A stretch of 64,000 nucleotides of DNA from Companilactobacillus sp. Lineage in GTDB: Bacteria; Bacillota; Bacilli; Lactobacillales; Lactobacillaceae. The notes below the pieces were generated by a model that saw only the letters and a program-made list of their open reading frames with translations, did not search any database and was not told the DNA's origin. The position numbers and the translations under genes are program-made. Of the stretch, positions 42,391 to 51,353 are shown one piece after another (positions within the stretch are counted from its first letter, which is position 1; the number at the start of each line of letters is the position of its first letter). Location: positions 1,178,001 to 1,242,000 of the forward strand of contig NZ_JAKVLR010000001.1 of the NCBI RefSeq assembly GCF_022484265.1. The letters run 5' to 3'.

Positions 42391-44475
42391 CTACCAAATT
42401 GTTACTCGTTCGGTTGGATCTAGCCACATTGCATCTCCCTTTTTAACGTTAAATGCTCGATAAAACTCAGGTTGATTTTGGGCTGTCACGTTCACTCTGA
42501 TTGGGTATGGTGCATGTGCTTCAAACATCATCCCCGCTTCTCCATCTTTGGCTACGCGGATTCTCCACGATTTTGCCCAAGTATTAAAGAACTCCTGGGC
42601 ATTAAATCCTGGCAATGTTTGTGCCACTTGCAGTGCCACGCTTAAGCCACCGTTATCAGCCATATTTTCATTCAAACTGGATTGACCATTAACAGTTCCC
42701 CAAACGAAGTCGATTCCATCGTATTCCTTTAACATGTCTTGACTAAGTTCAGCAAACTTAGCCTTATCAGCATCAGTCCACCAATCTTCTTTGATTCCGT
42801 TCTCGTTGTATTTGGAACCGTTGTTGTCAAAAGCGTGGGTGATCTCGTGTCCAATAACTGCACCGATGCCGCCATAATTTTGGCTGTCAGATTGTTCTGT
42901 TGAGAAAAATGGGGCTTGGAGCATTGCTGCATCGATCGTGATGCTGTTTGAAATTGGATAATAGGTAGAGTTCCAATCATAACTAGATTTGGTCCACATT
43001 GTTCTATCTAATGGAAGCCCGAAATTGTCACGGTTATAGATGTATCGTGAGTTATTTAATTCCTTATTAATATCGTAAAGACTCTCATCATCAGTAAATT
43101 TAACTTTTGAAAAATCCGATTTAGCTGGAATTGATTCTGGATATCCAGCTAAAATAACTATATTTTCAAGCTTGTTGATAGCAGCTTTTTTCGTAGTATC
43201 GCTGAGCCAAGTGTTATTCTCTAATTTCTGAACATATGCATCACGAATTTTTTCAGCCATCTCTTGGACCTTCGCACGTGCATTGGATCCGAGATGTTTC
43301 ATTCCATAATACATGCTGAATTCGTCTTGGAAATAATTCTCAGCAGCATTAAACGCCTTGGTCTGTTTAGATTGAGTTATATTCGCCAACAAATGATCGT
43401 CGTTGCTAAATTTTGCCAAAGCTGCTTGACCTGTGGGGCCAAACAATTCAGCGTTTTTATAAACTTGAGAAACTGCTAGCCAATCTTTGAGACTTTGGAA
43501 ATTCCCATTGCTAAAAATTTTATTGTAGGAATCTGTGTCAAATGACTCTGGTATTTGAACGTTAGTAGCATTGGGAAAAGTATCCCTCATTAACTGTTCT
43601 AATTTCAAATAACTTTGAGTTGGATAAACCTTACTGAGTGGAACGGTCGTCAAGTTGCTTGAGTCGGTCCCATTGTTTGTAGGCAGGTCAGCCAATGTAC
43701 TCGTCAGGTCATTTTGGAAATTCAACGCCCGTTGAATCATCAAATTAGCTTGAGATTGACTGATTCCAAGTTGACCCAATAAAATCGTCATCCCATCAAT
43801 GAAATCAGCTTTTGAAGTGCTGTTGGCAGTCGAAATATACGGCATATTTGACGCATCTAAGTTAAATGATAAGTCCGTTTTAGTGTTGTCATCGAGATCA
43901 TTTTTATAAGTTAGACTAAATGGCAAGCTGGCACCCTCAGCATACATTTGAGTCAGTTTACTATTCAGTTCAGAATAATCTTTTAAATTTTCAATGTCAG
44001 TAACATCACTGCCTAGAGAACCAGTGTTGATGCTTGAGGAATTCAGCATCAACAAATATCTTTGATAATAATCGGCTGCTTGCTGAATTTGCGGAACGTT
44101 AGTTTTTTCAGAACCATTACCTAAATTATCAATATCTGTGGTGATATCTTTGGTAGCTTGCTGCGACTGAATTGTTTGATAGCTAATTACGCCGCCGTCT
44201 GAGTCGCTCACTTGAGTATTGTTTAGCCAATCACCATTGACGGAATAATAGAGATTGTCTTGGGGAGTGGCAGTTGTGGGATCAATCGACCAATCTCCGC
44301 CAGCATTACTGACAGATTGAACATCCGTGGACGTCTTCGCAGTACTCGTTGTGGACGCTACGGCAGTGGTGTCACTGGAGGTATCAGCTGCTTGAACTGA
44401 TTGGGTTTCAGCATTTATTCCTATTAAAATAGTCAATACTGCCGAACAAATGAAGATGCCACTTTTTAATCTCAT
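42391..44475 (-). CDS. Secreted M13 family zinc metallopeptidase, copy 2
   Basis: 694 residues. Signal peptide 1-29 (ending SVQA), a short Ser/Thr linker, and the M13 N-domain from LYYSVNGDWL. The catalytic domain has NSTYYPISNSITIDAAMLQ, IGHEITHAFDN, ENMADNGGL, HAPYPIR and the C-terminal RVTIW, so it should be active. It is more distant from copy 1 than a recent duplicate would be. It lies 141 nt downstream of copy 3 on the same strand, with a terminator between them. Confidence 0.94.
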   Translation of the reverse strand: MRLKSGIFICSAVLTILIGINAETQSVQAADTSSDTTAVASTTSTAKTSTDVQSVSNAGGDWSIDPTTATPQDNLYYSVNGDWLNNTQVSDSDGGVISYQTIQSQQATKDITTDIDNLGNGSEKTNVPQIQQAADYYQRYLLMLNSSSINTGSLGSDVTDIENLKDYSELNSKLTQMYAEGASLPFSLTYKNDLDDNTKTDLSFNLDASNMPYISTANSTSKADFIDGMTILLGQLGISQSQANLMIQRALNFQNDLTSTLADLPTNNGTDSSNLTTVPLSKVYPTQSYLKLEQLMRDTFPNATNVQIPESFDTDSYNKIFSNGNFQSLKDWLAVSQVYKNAELFGPTGQAALAKFSNDDHLLANITQSKQTKAFNAAENYFQDEFSMYYGMKHLGSNARAKVQEMAEKIRDAYVQKLENNTWLSDTTKKAAINKLENIVILAGYPESIPAKSDFSKVKFTDDESLYDINKELNNSRYIYNRDNFGLPLDRTMWTKSSYDWNSTYYPISNSITIDAAMLQAPFFSTEQSDSQNYGGIGAVIGHEITHAFDNNGSKYNENGIKEDWWTDADKAKFAELSQDMLKEYDGIDFVWGTVNGQSSLNENMADNGGLSVALQVAQTLPGFNAQEFFNTWAKSWRIRVAKDGEAGMMFEAHAPYPIRVNVTAQNQPEFYRAFNVKKGDAMWLDPTERVTIW

Positions 44476-44556
44476 AATTATCCCTCCACGAAGATATTTA
44501 TCAATTTAATTATACAAGTTGCTCGGCCTAAAAAGATACGATTGTCGGATTTTTCC

Positions 44557-44597
44557 ATAAAAAAACGCCTAATTCTAGTTTGAATTAGACGCTATTT
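44557..44597 (-). terminator. Terminator of M13 peptidase copy 3
   Basis: On the minus strand CGTCTAATTC, short loop, GAATTAGGCG and a seven-T tail. Confidence 0.85.
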
Positions 44598-44616
44598 TTG
44601 AACTTAAATTCAGCTT

Positions 44617-46821
44617 CTACCAAATATTGACACGTTTGTCTGGATCCAGCCACATACCATCGCCTTTTTTGACGTTGTAGGTTGTGTAGAAGTCGGAAAT
44701 GTTTTGGATGCCGACATTTACTCGAAGTGGACCAACTGTATGTTCATCCTTACTAGGTTGTGAATATACTTCAGGAACAACTGGTTGAGCAAATTCCGAA
44801 GCCCAATTAGAGAAGAATGCATCAGCATCAAAGTCTGGAAGTTTCTTTGCCGCTTCAAGTGCGACATTGAGGCCTCCATTATCTGCCATATTTTCACTCA
44901 ACGTTTGTTGACCGTCAATTTGTTGTCCTAATAGAGGTATCCGATCATATTCTTTGACCATTTTATCAGCTAATTTGTCAAATTCCGCCTGATCTTGAGT
45001 ATTCCAAATATTTCCAAAATCACCATTTGACTGATAATTAGTTCCGTTTTTATCAAAAGCATGAGATATCTCATGTCCAATTACTACACCGATTCCACCA
45101 TAGTTTTGAACATCTGTATTATCCTTTGAAAAGTATGGATCCGTTATTATTCCCCCGAAAATATAGAATGAATTACTCTCCGGAATGTAATAGGCATTCA
45201 TAGTAAAACTTGGTTCTGGCCATGCAGAAAAATCATTTGGTTCATTAAATTGATTTGCATCCGTTTCAGTAGAATGCTCATCCATTGCATTTTCCAAATC
45301 ATACACATTGTCGAACTGTGAAAAATCGATTCCTGAGTAATCAGTATCAGCTGGGATCACTTTGGGATATCCAACATATAGCTTCATGTTGGAAAGTTTA
45401 TTTAATACTTGTTGTTTACCATCTTCGGATAACCAAGTATTATTCTGAAAACGTTCTTTATAGGTATTGATGATATCGTCGGCAATACCGGTAACCTGAT
45501 CGATTGTTTCATCATCAACATTTTTCTGACCATAATATCTACTCAATGTGTCCGCAAAATAACTTTCAGTGGTAGAAAATGCCATTGCCTTAATAAAGCT
45601 ATCTTTGACATCTTGGGTAGCATCATTTGGCAAAGCCATTGTAGAACTGACTGAACCCAGTAAATAGCTTTCGCTATATACTTTACTTACAACCATCCAA
45701 TCTTTCATTGCAGCAAAGTTAGCTTGATTGAAGATGCTGGATAATCTCGTCAATAATTTTTTATTTTTGATTTGTATTTTAGTTGCCGTTGGATATGCAG
45801 TTTGAATATATTCCTTAAGATCAAGATTTCCCGTTTGACGATAAAAGACATCTAGATCCATAAAATCAGGTTTTGAATCTTGTTCAAACTGATATTCCTG
45901 CGTGTCCGTTGAAATAGCAGCATCGTTTAAAAGCTGATTAAAGTTCAAACTATTAGTAACCATTTGATTAGCTTTTTCAGTTGAATATCCCAACTGTTCC
46001 AAAAATTTAACGTTTTGAGAAATAAAATCTGTGCGTGCTTCAGAATCTTCTTGATCTAGTCCCAGGTTTGGTAAGTGAGACATAATCGATGATTGGTCAA
46101 AGGACACTACATGATCCAAATGATTGAGTGAATTAACTAACCATGAAATTGAAATTGGCAATGAGTAACCTTTTTTTACAAGAGTCCATAATTGTTTACT
46201 TAAATCTTGGTAATTAGAAATATTTTCTAATTGCTCAATATCTGATTGAAAACTAGAATAATCTGGATTGTCATCATTCAAAAGATCAATTACTCTTTGA
46301 TAATAATCAGCAGCTTGTTGCATTTGGATTGAGTCAGCTTCTTCTTTGCCAGAAGAAATATTATCCAATCCTTGCATAATCTGGGTATTGGGATCACCAT
46401 TATCAATCGAATCAGTAGCTGATGAATCATCAACATTAGTAGTCTCAGTATCGTCAGGATTATCTACAGTATCCGGAAACTCATCGGTCGAATCATTCCC
46501 AGTCGAGTTTGAAAGTGATTTGACGGATGCATTTAGTGATTCGACAGCATCCTTATTGACCGACAAATAATAATTATTTTGAGGCGTTGCTTCATCTAAA
46601 GATATATTCCAATTTCCACCTGCATATTGATCGTTATGTTTAGCGTCATCAATTTTCTCATCTGAGTCATTGGTTAATGGAAAATTCGGTGTCTCAACAA
46701 TTGTTTGTTGAGTGTTTTCCAATGTCGTTGTATCAGCTTTCGCTGTTTGTGTTTCAATTCCAATTCCTAATAGAATTGTTAAAACTGCTCCACAAATAAA
46801 TGTCGTACTTCTAAGTTTCAT
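44617..46821 (-). CDS. Secreted M13 family zinc metallopeptidase, copy 3 (divergent)
   Basis: 734 residues. Signal peptide 1-29 (ending TAKA), then a long acidic insertion of about 60 residues rich in Asp, Ser and Thr (roughly 100-150) that copies 1 and 2 lack. HExxH (IGHEISHAFDK), ENMADNGGL, GPLRVNVG and the C-terminal RVNIW are kept. The substrate-edge strand normally reading PAAILQ.PF is instead NSFYIFGGIITDPYF, which suggests altered specificity. The His two residues before 'GPLR' in other copies is shifted (DEHTVGPLR). Confidence 0.92.
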   Translation of the reverse strand: MKLRSTTFICGAVLTILLGIGIETQTAKADTTTLENTQQTIVETPNFPLTNDSDEKIDDAKHNDQYAGGNWNISLDEATPQNNYYLSVNKDAVESLNASVKSLSNSTGNDSTDEFPDTVDNPDDTETTNVDDSSATDSIDNGDPNTQIMQGLDNISSGKEEADSIQMQQAADYYQRVIDLLNDDNPDYSSFQSDIEQLENISNYQDLSKQLWTLVKKGYSLPISISWLVNSLNHLDHVVSFDQSSIMSHLPNLGLDQEDSEARTDFISQNVKFLEQLGYSTEKANQMVTNSLNFNQLLNDAAISTDTQEYQFEQDSKPDFMDLDVFYRQTGNLDLKEYIQTAYPTATKIQIKNKKLLTRLSSIFNQANFAAMKDWMVVSKVYSESYLLGSVSSTMALPNDATQDVKDSFIKAMAFSTTESYFADTLSRYYGQKNVDDETIDQVTGIADDIINTYKERFQNNTWLSEDGKQQVLNKLSNMKLYVGYPKVIPADTDYSGIDFSQFDNVYDLENAMDEHSTETDANQFNEPNDFSAWPEPSFTMNAYYIPESNSFYIFGGIITDPYFSKDNTDVQNYGGIGVVIGHEISHAFDKNGTNYQSNGDFGNIWNTQDQAEFDKLADKMVKEYDRIPLLGQQIDGQQTLSENMADNGGLNVALEAAKKLPDFDADAFFSNWASEFAQPVVPEVYSQPSKDEHTVGPLRVNVGIQNISDFYTTYNVKKGDGMWLDPDKRVNIW

Positions 46822-46983
46822 AGGTCCCCTCCTATAATCTTGATTAATAGTATGAATGAAATTCTATTTGATTACAATTATATTTATGTACATTGAGAGT
46901 TTTCACTCATATACTAACTGTAGTTAAAGATAAGCTCATCCAGACTTAAATAATCACCGTATATATTACAGGGGGGGAATCCT

Positions 46984-47292
46984 ATGGACAACGAATCACA
47001 AACACTTTTTAACTTGATCGACACTGCCTACAACAAATTAGATCAAACTCATGAACAACTGAAACAAAATCTCTTCAACTGTGCTGTGGCGATGAATCAA
47101 GATGTCGAATTTGATGAGGTTGTAACCAAAACATACCTCGTTTTACGCAAGTTATCAGCTGAGGATAGGATCAAAATTCCTGAACTCAAGGCCTTAACCG
47201 AATATGTTGCACCTATATACAATCAATTAGATGCTAAAGCTCGTCGCAAGGGTGCTTTGGGTGGCGGCATCATTATCGTTGGTGGAATTTAA
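46984..47292 (+). CDS. Bacteriocin immunity-like protein (EntA_Immun type)
   Basis: A 102-residue, mostly helical soluble protein resembling the enterocin A immunity family (four-helix bundle, about 100 aa), with patterns TLFNLIDTAYNKL and PELKALTEYVAPIYNQLD. Its last 14 residues are Gly/Ile-rich (GALGGGIIIVGGI), which is unusual for the family. A GGGGGG ribosome binding site precedes it. No bacteriocin precursor with a double-Gly leader was found beside it, so it looks like an orphan immunity gene. Confidence 0.7.
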   Translation: MDNESQTLFNLIDTAYNKLDQTHEQLKQNLFNCAVAMNQDVEFDEVVTKTYLVLRKLSAEDRIKIPELKALTEYVAPIYNQLDAKARRKGALGGGIIIVGGI

Positions 47293-47296
47293 TACT

Positions 47297-47324
47297 AAAA
47301 GAATCCTGATGGATTCTTTTTTTT
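47297..47324 (+). terminator. Terminator of immunity-like gene
   Basis: AAGAATCC, TGAT loop, GGATTCTT and eight T. Confidence 0.9.
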
Positions 47325-47417
47325 GCGTTATAACGCCTCTTTTTATCGGTGCAACTATAAAGTCCTATCAATAAAATTAATAATCTCATATGATTTAACT
47401 AGAGAGAGGGCGATAGA

Positions 47418-47948
47418 ATGAAAATTAGCGAACAATTAAAGAAGCAACGTAAAATCAATGGGCTTTCCCAACAAGAACTGGCTGACCAATTGCATATCAC
47501 TCGACAGTCTGTTTCAAAGTGGGAAAACGGCTCGGCTTTACCTAGCTTTTCAAATGTTATTGCAATCAGTGATCTTTTTGGAGTTTCGTTAGACGAATTA
47601 ATTAAGAAGGATGATGAGCTGAAGATGAAATTTGAAAAAAACACTTCGAGTTTAAGCATATTAGCATTTTTATTCACTGCGATTCCTGTTGCAATGATTA
47701 TCTACATCATTGCTAATCAAGCATTTGGCGTAAATCAAGCTAATTTCTTGGACTGGGTTTCGGTCATTACATTCATTTCATTTATTGGGATGCTCTTCAC
47801 CGTAGATTGGGGAAAAATCAAAAAGACTGCCTCAAAATGGAGCATCATTTGGACGGTGCTATTTTTCCTAATGCTGATTATGTCCGGCATACCTTCATTC
47901 ATTCAAGGTCTCATGCAAGGAATTGCGGATGGTAGCAAATCATTATAG
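47418..47948 (+). CDS. XRE-family regulator with C-terminal membrane segments
   Basis: 176 residues. The N-terminal HTH is LKKQRKINGLSQQELADQLHITRQSVSKWENGSALPSF (residues 6-44, read as two halves around the turn), followed by three hydrophobic helices (about 73-95, 105-123, 138-160). Membrane-tethered XRE regulators of this build are common in lactobacilli; a target is not evident. The ribosome binding site is GAGAGGG. Confidence 0.87.
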   Translation: MKISEQLKKQRKINGLSQQELADQLHITRQSVSKWENGSALPSFSNVIAISDLFGVSLDELIKKDDELKMKFEKNTSSLSILAFLFTAIPVAMIIYIIANQAFGVNQANFLDWVSVITFISFIGMLFTVDWGKIKKTASKWSIIWTVLFFLMLIMSGIPSFIQGLMQGIADGSKSL

Positions 47949-47949
47949 T

Positions 47950-47979
47950 AGGATGCTGAAAAATTCGGCATCCTTTTTA
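47950..47979 (+). terminator. Terminator of XRE membrane regulator
   Basis: AGGATGC, 11-nt loop, GCATCCT and a five-T run. Confidence 0.85.
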
Positions 47980-48057
47980 ATTGCTATTTTAAAATACATT
48001 GCATGATGTCTAATTTTAGAATAAACTTTTAGCATTATATTTATAGGAGGCACTCAG

Positions 48058-48105
48058 ATGATCTATTCACCATTGAATGAATGTGACGTTCCTGCTATCC
48101 GCTAG
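48058..48105 (+). CDS. Fifteen-residue leader peptide upstream of EamA gene
   Basis: The ORF MIYSPLNECDVPAIR has a strong TAGGAGG site 8 nt upstream. Its last four codons and stop lie in the 5' arm of an 11-bp hairpin (48093-48103 with 48108-48118). It ends 59 nt before the transporter start. The layout is that of ribosome-stalling leaders such as ermC or cat-86. The inducing molecule is unknown. Translation is inferred from the ribosome binding site and the hairpin logic. Confidence 0.75.
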   Translation: MIYSPLNECDVPAIR

Positions 48106-48157
48106 TCAGTGGATAGCATCCGCTGGCGATTTCATAATGCAAATCACACGCGGAGGA
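48093..48157 (+). promoter_or_regulatory. Translational attenuator with mutually exclusive hairpins
   Basis: State 1: TGCTATCCGCT (48093-48103) pairs with AGTGGATAGCA (48108-48118). This leaves TCCGC (48119-48123) free to pair with GCGGA (48150-48154) in the Shine-Dalgarno GGAGGA, over an inner GATTT/AAATC stem (48128-48132 with 48141-48145). State 2: if a stalled ribosome holds the first arm, AGTGGAT (48108-48114) pairs with ATCCGCT (48118-48124), freeing the ribosome binding site. All pairings are read directly; energies were not computed. Confidence 0.75.
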
Positions 48158-48164
48158 ACAATTA

Positions 48165-49043
48165 ATGAATCACGATAAATTATTAGGTGCAATATTTTTA
48201 AGTTTGGCAGCAAGCATTTGGGGCGGCATGTTTGTCGTCGTCAAGGTGGTAGTCGCAATCATACCACCGATAGAACTAGTCTTGCTCAGATACTTGATTG
48301 CCATAGTCGCTTTATTACTCTTTTCAATCATCACTAAAACCAAGTGGCACATCCGTAAAAAGGATCTCGGACTGATATTTCTGATTGGCCTCATTGGAAA
48401 TACAATTTCAATTGTTTTCCAAGAAACTGGCACCTGGCTTTCATCTGCTCAAACTGGTGCTGTTATCACTTCTTCAACACCAACATTTATGGTCATTTTT
48501 GCTTGGTGGATCTTAAAAGAAAAACTTACCAAGGAAAAAATCATTTCTGTCTTGATGGCAACGCTTGGTGTTATCATGATCGTCGGCGTTCACTTTGAGG
48601 GCAAAAACATGTTATTGGGTTCAGTCTGTTTGGTGATTGCTGCACTAACTTGGGCGTTAATGTCCGTCTTAGTGAAAAAAGTTTCTGACCACTATACATC
48701 GTTACAGATCACGATCATGTCAACTTTTGTGGCTATCATCTGTTTGACACCATTTGTGATCTCGAATTTTTCAACGATCCAACGAGTTAACTTTGCCGAA
48801 CCGAAAGTATTTTTAAGTCTGCTTTACTTGGGGATCATTTCTACCGCCCTAGCCTTTGTGCTTTGGAACCGTGGATTAGCACTACTGAATGCCGCAAGTT
48901 CAGGATTATTTTTCCTATTCCAACCTCTAGTTGGAACGATTTTAGGATGGTTTTTCCTAGGAGAAAGCATCTCCTGGATGTTCGTCATCGGATCATTGCT
49001 AGTAGTGGGAAGTATTTGGTATTCAATTAGATTTTCAAATTAA
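48165..49043 (+). CDS. EamA family transporter 1
   Basis: A 292-residue drug/metabolite transporter with ten TM helices in two EamA repeats. ASIWGGMFVVVKV opens repeat one and ALTWALMSVLVKK repeat two; AAFSGLFFLFQPLVG-like (here AASSGLFFLFQPLVG) precedes the last helices. Members export amino acids, nucleosides or toxic compounds; no substrate can be assigned. It is controlled by the leader described upstream and is cotranscribed with the second EamA gene 14 nt downstream. Hydrophobic packing looks intact. Confidence 0.93.
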   Translation: MNHDKLLGAIFLSLAASIWGGMFVVVKVVVAIIPPIELVLLRYLIAIVALLLFSIITKTKWHIRKKDLGLIFLIGLIGNTISIVFQETGTWLSSAQTGAVITSSTPTFMVIFAWWILKEKLTKEKIISVLMATLGVIMIVGVHFEGKNMLLGSVCLVIAALTWALMSVLVKKVSDHYTSLQITIMSTFVAIICLTPFVISNFSTIQRVNFAEPKVFLSLLYLGIISTALAFVLWNRGLALLNAASSGLFFLFQPLVGTILGWFFLGESISWMFVIGSLLVVGSIWYSIRFSN

Positions 49044-49057
49044 ATGGGGGGATTTAA

Positions 49058-49963
49058 GTGTCTAGTTCTAATAAGCGGCGTGGAATTTTATTTGCCATCG
49101 TTGGATCAACTCTTTGGGGAATGTCCGGAAGCGTGGCGCAATTTGTTTTTCAAAATAAATCGATCTCGCCACTTTGGCTAGTAGGCATTAGGCTTTTCTT
49201 CGCCGGACTATTGCTACTAGTGTGGTATACAGCCACTAATGGTAAAAAAGTTTTTTCCATTTTTAAATCTTGGCATGCCGTTCTAATATTGATGATCTTT
49301 TCTTTTCTGGGAATGCTGCCATCGCAACTAACTTACTTTATGGCCATTCGTTATGGTAACGCCCCGACGGCAACCGTCCTGCAGTTTCTGGGACCATTGT
49401 TCATCATCATTTATTTGGCTTTTGCCAACTGGGAACTTCCCAGACGAGTCGATATGTTTTCAATTGCGTTGGCACTGTTTGGAACATATTTGTTGGTCAC
49501 TCAAGGAAACTTCAATAAATTAGCTTTGTCTCCATTAGCATTGATGTGGGGGCTTTTAGCTGGTGTCAGTCAAGCATCGTACACGCTGATACCTCGCAAA
49601 TTATTGGCTGAATTTGACGCACGTTTAGTCGTCGGCTGGGCAATGTTGATCGGTAGTTTACCTTTTGCAAAAATCATTACCACAACCTCAGTCCAACACG
49701 TTTCAACTATAGATATCGTAAGTATCATTTTCATCATTGTCTTTGGAACAATGTTTGCTTACCTACTTTATTTAAGAAGCGTCCAATTCATTTCACCATC
49801 AACTACTGGAATGCTAAGTGCATTTGAGCCTTTAACGGCAACCATTTTATCTGTCACCTTGTTGAGCACGCCAATTTCCACACCTGAGGTAATTGGTGGG
49901 ATTCTAATTTTATGCACAACATTCTTACAAGCTTTGCCGCAAAAATCTAAAATTGATATTTAA
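49058..49963 (+). CDS. EamA family transporter 2
   Basis: A 301-residue ten-helix EamA protein, GTG start at 49058 with a GGGGGG site 7-12 nt upstream. STLWGMSGSVAQFVF begins repeat one and LMWGLLAGVSQASYTL repeat two. It differs from its upstream neighbour too much to be a recent duplicate. The tandem pair could be a heteromer or two exporters induced together by the leader attenuator. Confidence 0.93.
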   Translation: MSSSNKRRGILFAIVGSTLWGMSGSVAQFVFQNKSISPLWLVGIRLFFAGLLLLVWYTATNGKKVFSIFKSWHAVLILMIFSFLGMLPSQLTYFMAIRYGNAPTATVLQFLGPLFIIIYLAFANWELPRRVDMFSIALALFGTYLLVTQGNFNKLALSPLALMWGLLAGVSQASYTLIPRKLLAEFDARLVVGWAMLIGSLPFAKIITTTSVQHVSTIDIVSIIFIIVFGTMFAYLLYLRSVQFISPSTTGMLSAFEPLTATILSVTLLSTPISTPEVIGGILILCTTFLQALPQKSKIDI

Positions 49964-49964
49964 C

Positions 49965-50000
49965 CTAAAAACGTTGATCAAAAGTGATCAACGTTTTTTT
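49965..50000. terminator. Bidirectional terminator between EamA pair and lepB
   Basis: AAAAACGTTGATCA, 4-nt loop, TGATCAACGTTTTTTT. Confidence 0.9.
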
Positions 50001-50004
50001 AGTA

Positions 50005-50655
50005 TTAATAGACTGTAAAATCCGACAATGGCCAATACCGCAGAGCGACTTTACCGACAACGGCCTTTTGCTTGATGAAACCAATCAATCGACTATCCTT
50101 TGAGACCGTTCGATGATCTCCCATTACAAAATAATCGTTATTTGGAACGCGGTTAAGTTTTTGGATTTTCAACAAATACGGCTTGCTATAAACCTTTTGC
50201 CAATCTGGCGACTGCGCCAAAGAATTGATCGTAAACGCATAAGTATACGAATACGGCAAATTCCCATACACGCTATTCTTAGGCTCTTTCAATTTCGAAC
50301 CCGCCTGCAAAAAGTCTTCCTTGTATAATTTGCCATTGATGTAAATTTTATTATTTTTAGATGTCAGCTTATCTCCTGGAAGTCCAATCACGCGTTTGAT
50401 ATAGAGTTCATTTTTTTCATCGGGAGCTTTTAAAATGATCACATCTCCCCGATTAATCGGGGCATTTCGAATTGCAATCACGTGATTGCCACTTTTAAAG
50501 TTGGGCTGCATCGATGGTCCGGTGATATAATTTTTCGATAATAAATATTGGAAGCTAAAATAAATTGTACAAAACACTAAAACAATTACTATGAGAGCCC
50601 AGATCAGATGTTTCCATTCGATTTTGGGCATCAATTGTTTGTCTTTGGTATTCAT
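50005..50655 (-). CDS. lepB: Signal peptidase I
   Basis: Membrane serine peptidase (Ser/Lys dyad) removing signal peptides. It has 216 residues. One TM helix (about 15-38), Ser in ITGPSMQPNF, Lys in LYIKRVIGLPGD, and the conserved GDHRTVSKDSR near the C-terminus are all present. The proximity of many exported proteins in this window is suggestive but not evidence for dedicated processing. Confidence 0.95.
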   Translation of the reverse strand: MNTKDKQLMPKIEWKHLIWALIVIVLVFCTIYFSFQYLLSKNYITGPSMQPNFKSGNHVIAIRNAPINRGDVIILKAPDEKNELYIKRVIGLPGDKLTSKNNKIYINGKLYKEDFLQAGSKLKEPKNSVYGNLPYSYTYAFTINSLAQSPDWQKVYSKPYLLKIQKLNRVPNNDYFVMGDHRTVSKDSRLIGFIKQKAVVGKVALRYWPLSDFTVY

Positions 50656-50715
50656 CCCTCTTGCCTCAATTGATCGATAAATTTAATGATGTCACCAGTT
50701 ATAATACTCCAAAAA

Positions 50716-50751
50716 ATAAAAAATCTTTCAAATTATTGAAAGATTTTTTTA
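50716..50751. terminator. Terminator between SLAP protein gene and lepB
   Basis: AAATCTTTCAA, short loop, TTGAAAGATTT, flanked by A- and T-runs. In the minus direction it ends the SLAP gene just before lepB. Confidence 0.82.
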
Positions 50752-50756
50752 ATTTA

Positions 50757-51302
50757 TTAAATTATATCAACACTATTAACATATTCATGTGTTGAGACGC
50801 GATAGAAAATTTCTCCGGTCTTAGTATTTTCCTTCATGCCGTTAGTATACCAAGCACTGTCAGCACCTAATGCCCGGCGTTCAATGATCTGGCCATTCTC
50901 ATCGTACAATGGAATGCCGATCAAGTCTTTGGTATGGATAACTGTATCCAACGGCGTTGTCTTCCAAGTTGGCGTTTCCGAATTCATCGCTTGAACAACG
51001 TCAGTAGATTTAACGTATTGATGTTCGCCATTGATTGGGTACAAATAAGTTCCATCGTCCAACTTGATAATATCTTTAGTCGATACTTCATAGTTAGTAT
51101 CGCCAATTGGTGCCAGCATCTTCAAGTCCATCCCGCTTGGGCTATAGACTGGCGCATTTCCCTTGATCATAAAGGCAATGTAATTGTCGCCAGTTGTTTC
51201 TGTGGTATCAGCGTTGTCAGCTTGTACCATCGTGGTATTAATTGTTGCGGCAGTACTGAACAATAATAATCCTGCAAAAAGTCCACCTAAGATTTTTTTC
51301 AT
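50757..51302 (-). CDS. Secreted protein with SLAP-like modules
   Basis: 181 residues. Signal peptide 1-28 (ending MVQA), then two modules. The first is YIAFMIKGNAPVYSPSG..DDGTYLYPINGEHQYVKSTDV and the second IPLYDENGQII..SAWYTN..GEIFYRVSTHEYVNSVDI, the latter close to the modules at 36063 and 37973. ATG 51302 follows GAGGTGAAG; the GTG at 51311 is part of that site. It has no catalytic domain, so a wall-associated structural protein is likely. Confidence 0.8.
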   Translation of the reverse strand: MKKILGGLFAGLLLFSTAATINTTMVQADNADTTETTGDNYIAFMIKGNAPVYSPSGMDLKMLAPIGDTNYEVSTKDIIKLDDGTYLYPINGEHQYVKSTDVVQAMNSETPTWKTTPLDTVIHTKDLIGIPLYDENGQIIERRALGADSAWYTNGMKENTKTGEIFYRVSTHEYVNSVDII

Positions 51303-51353
51303 AATCTTCACCTCAACTTCAGTGTACGGGAAGCGCTTGCAGGTTTCAACCGC

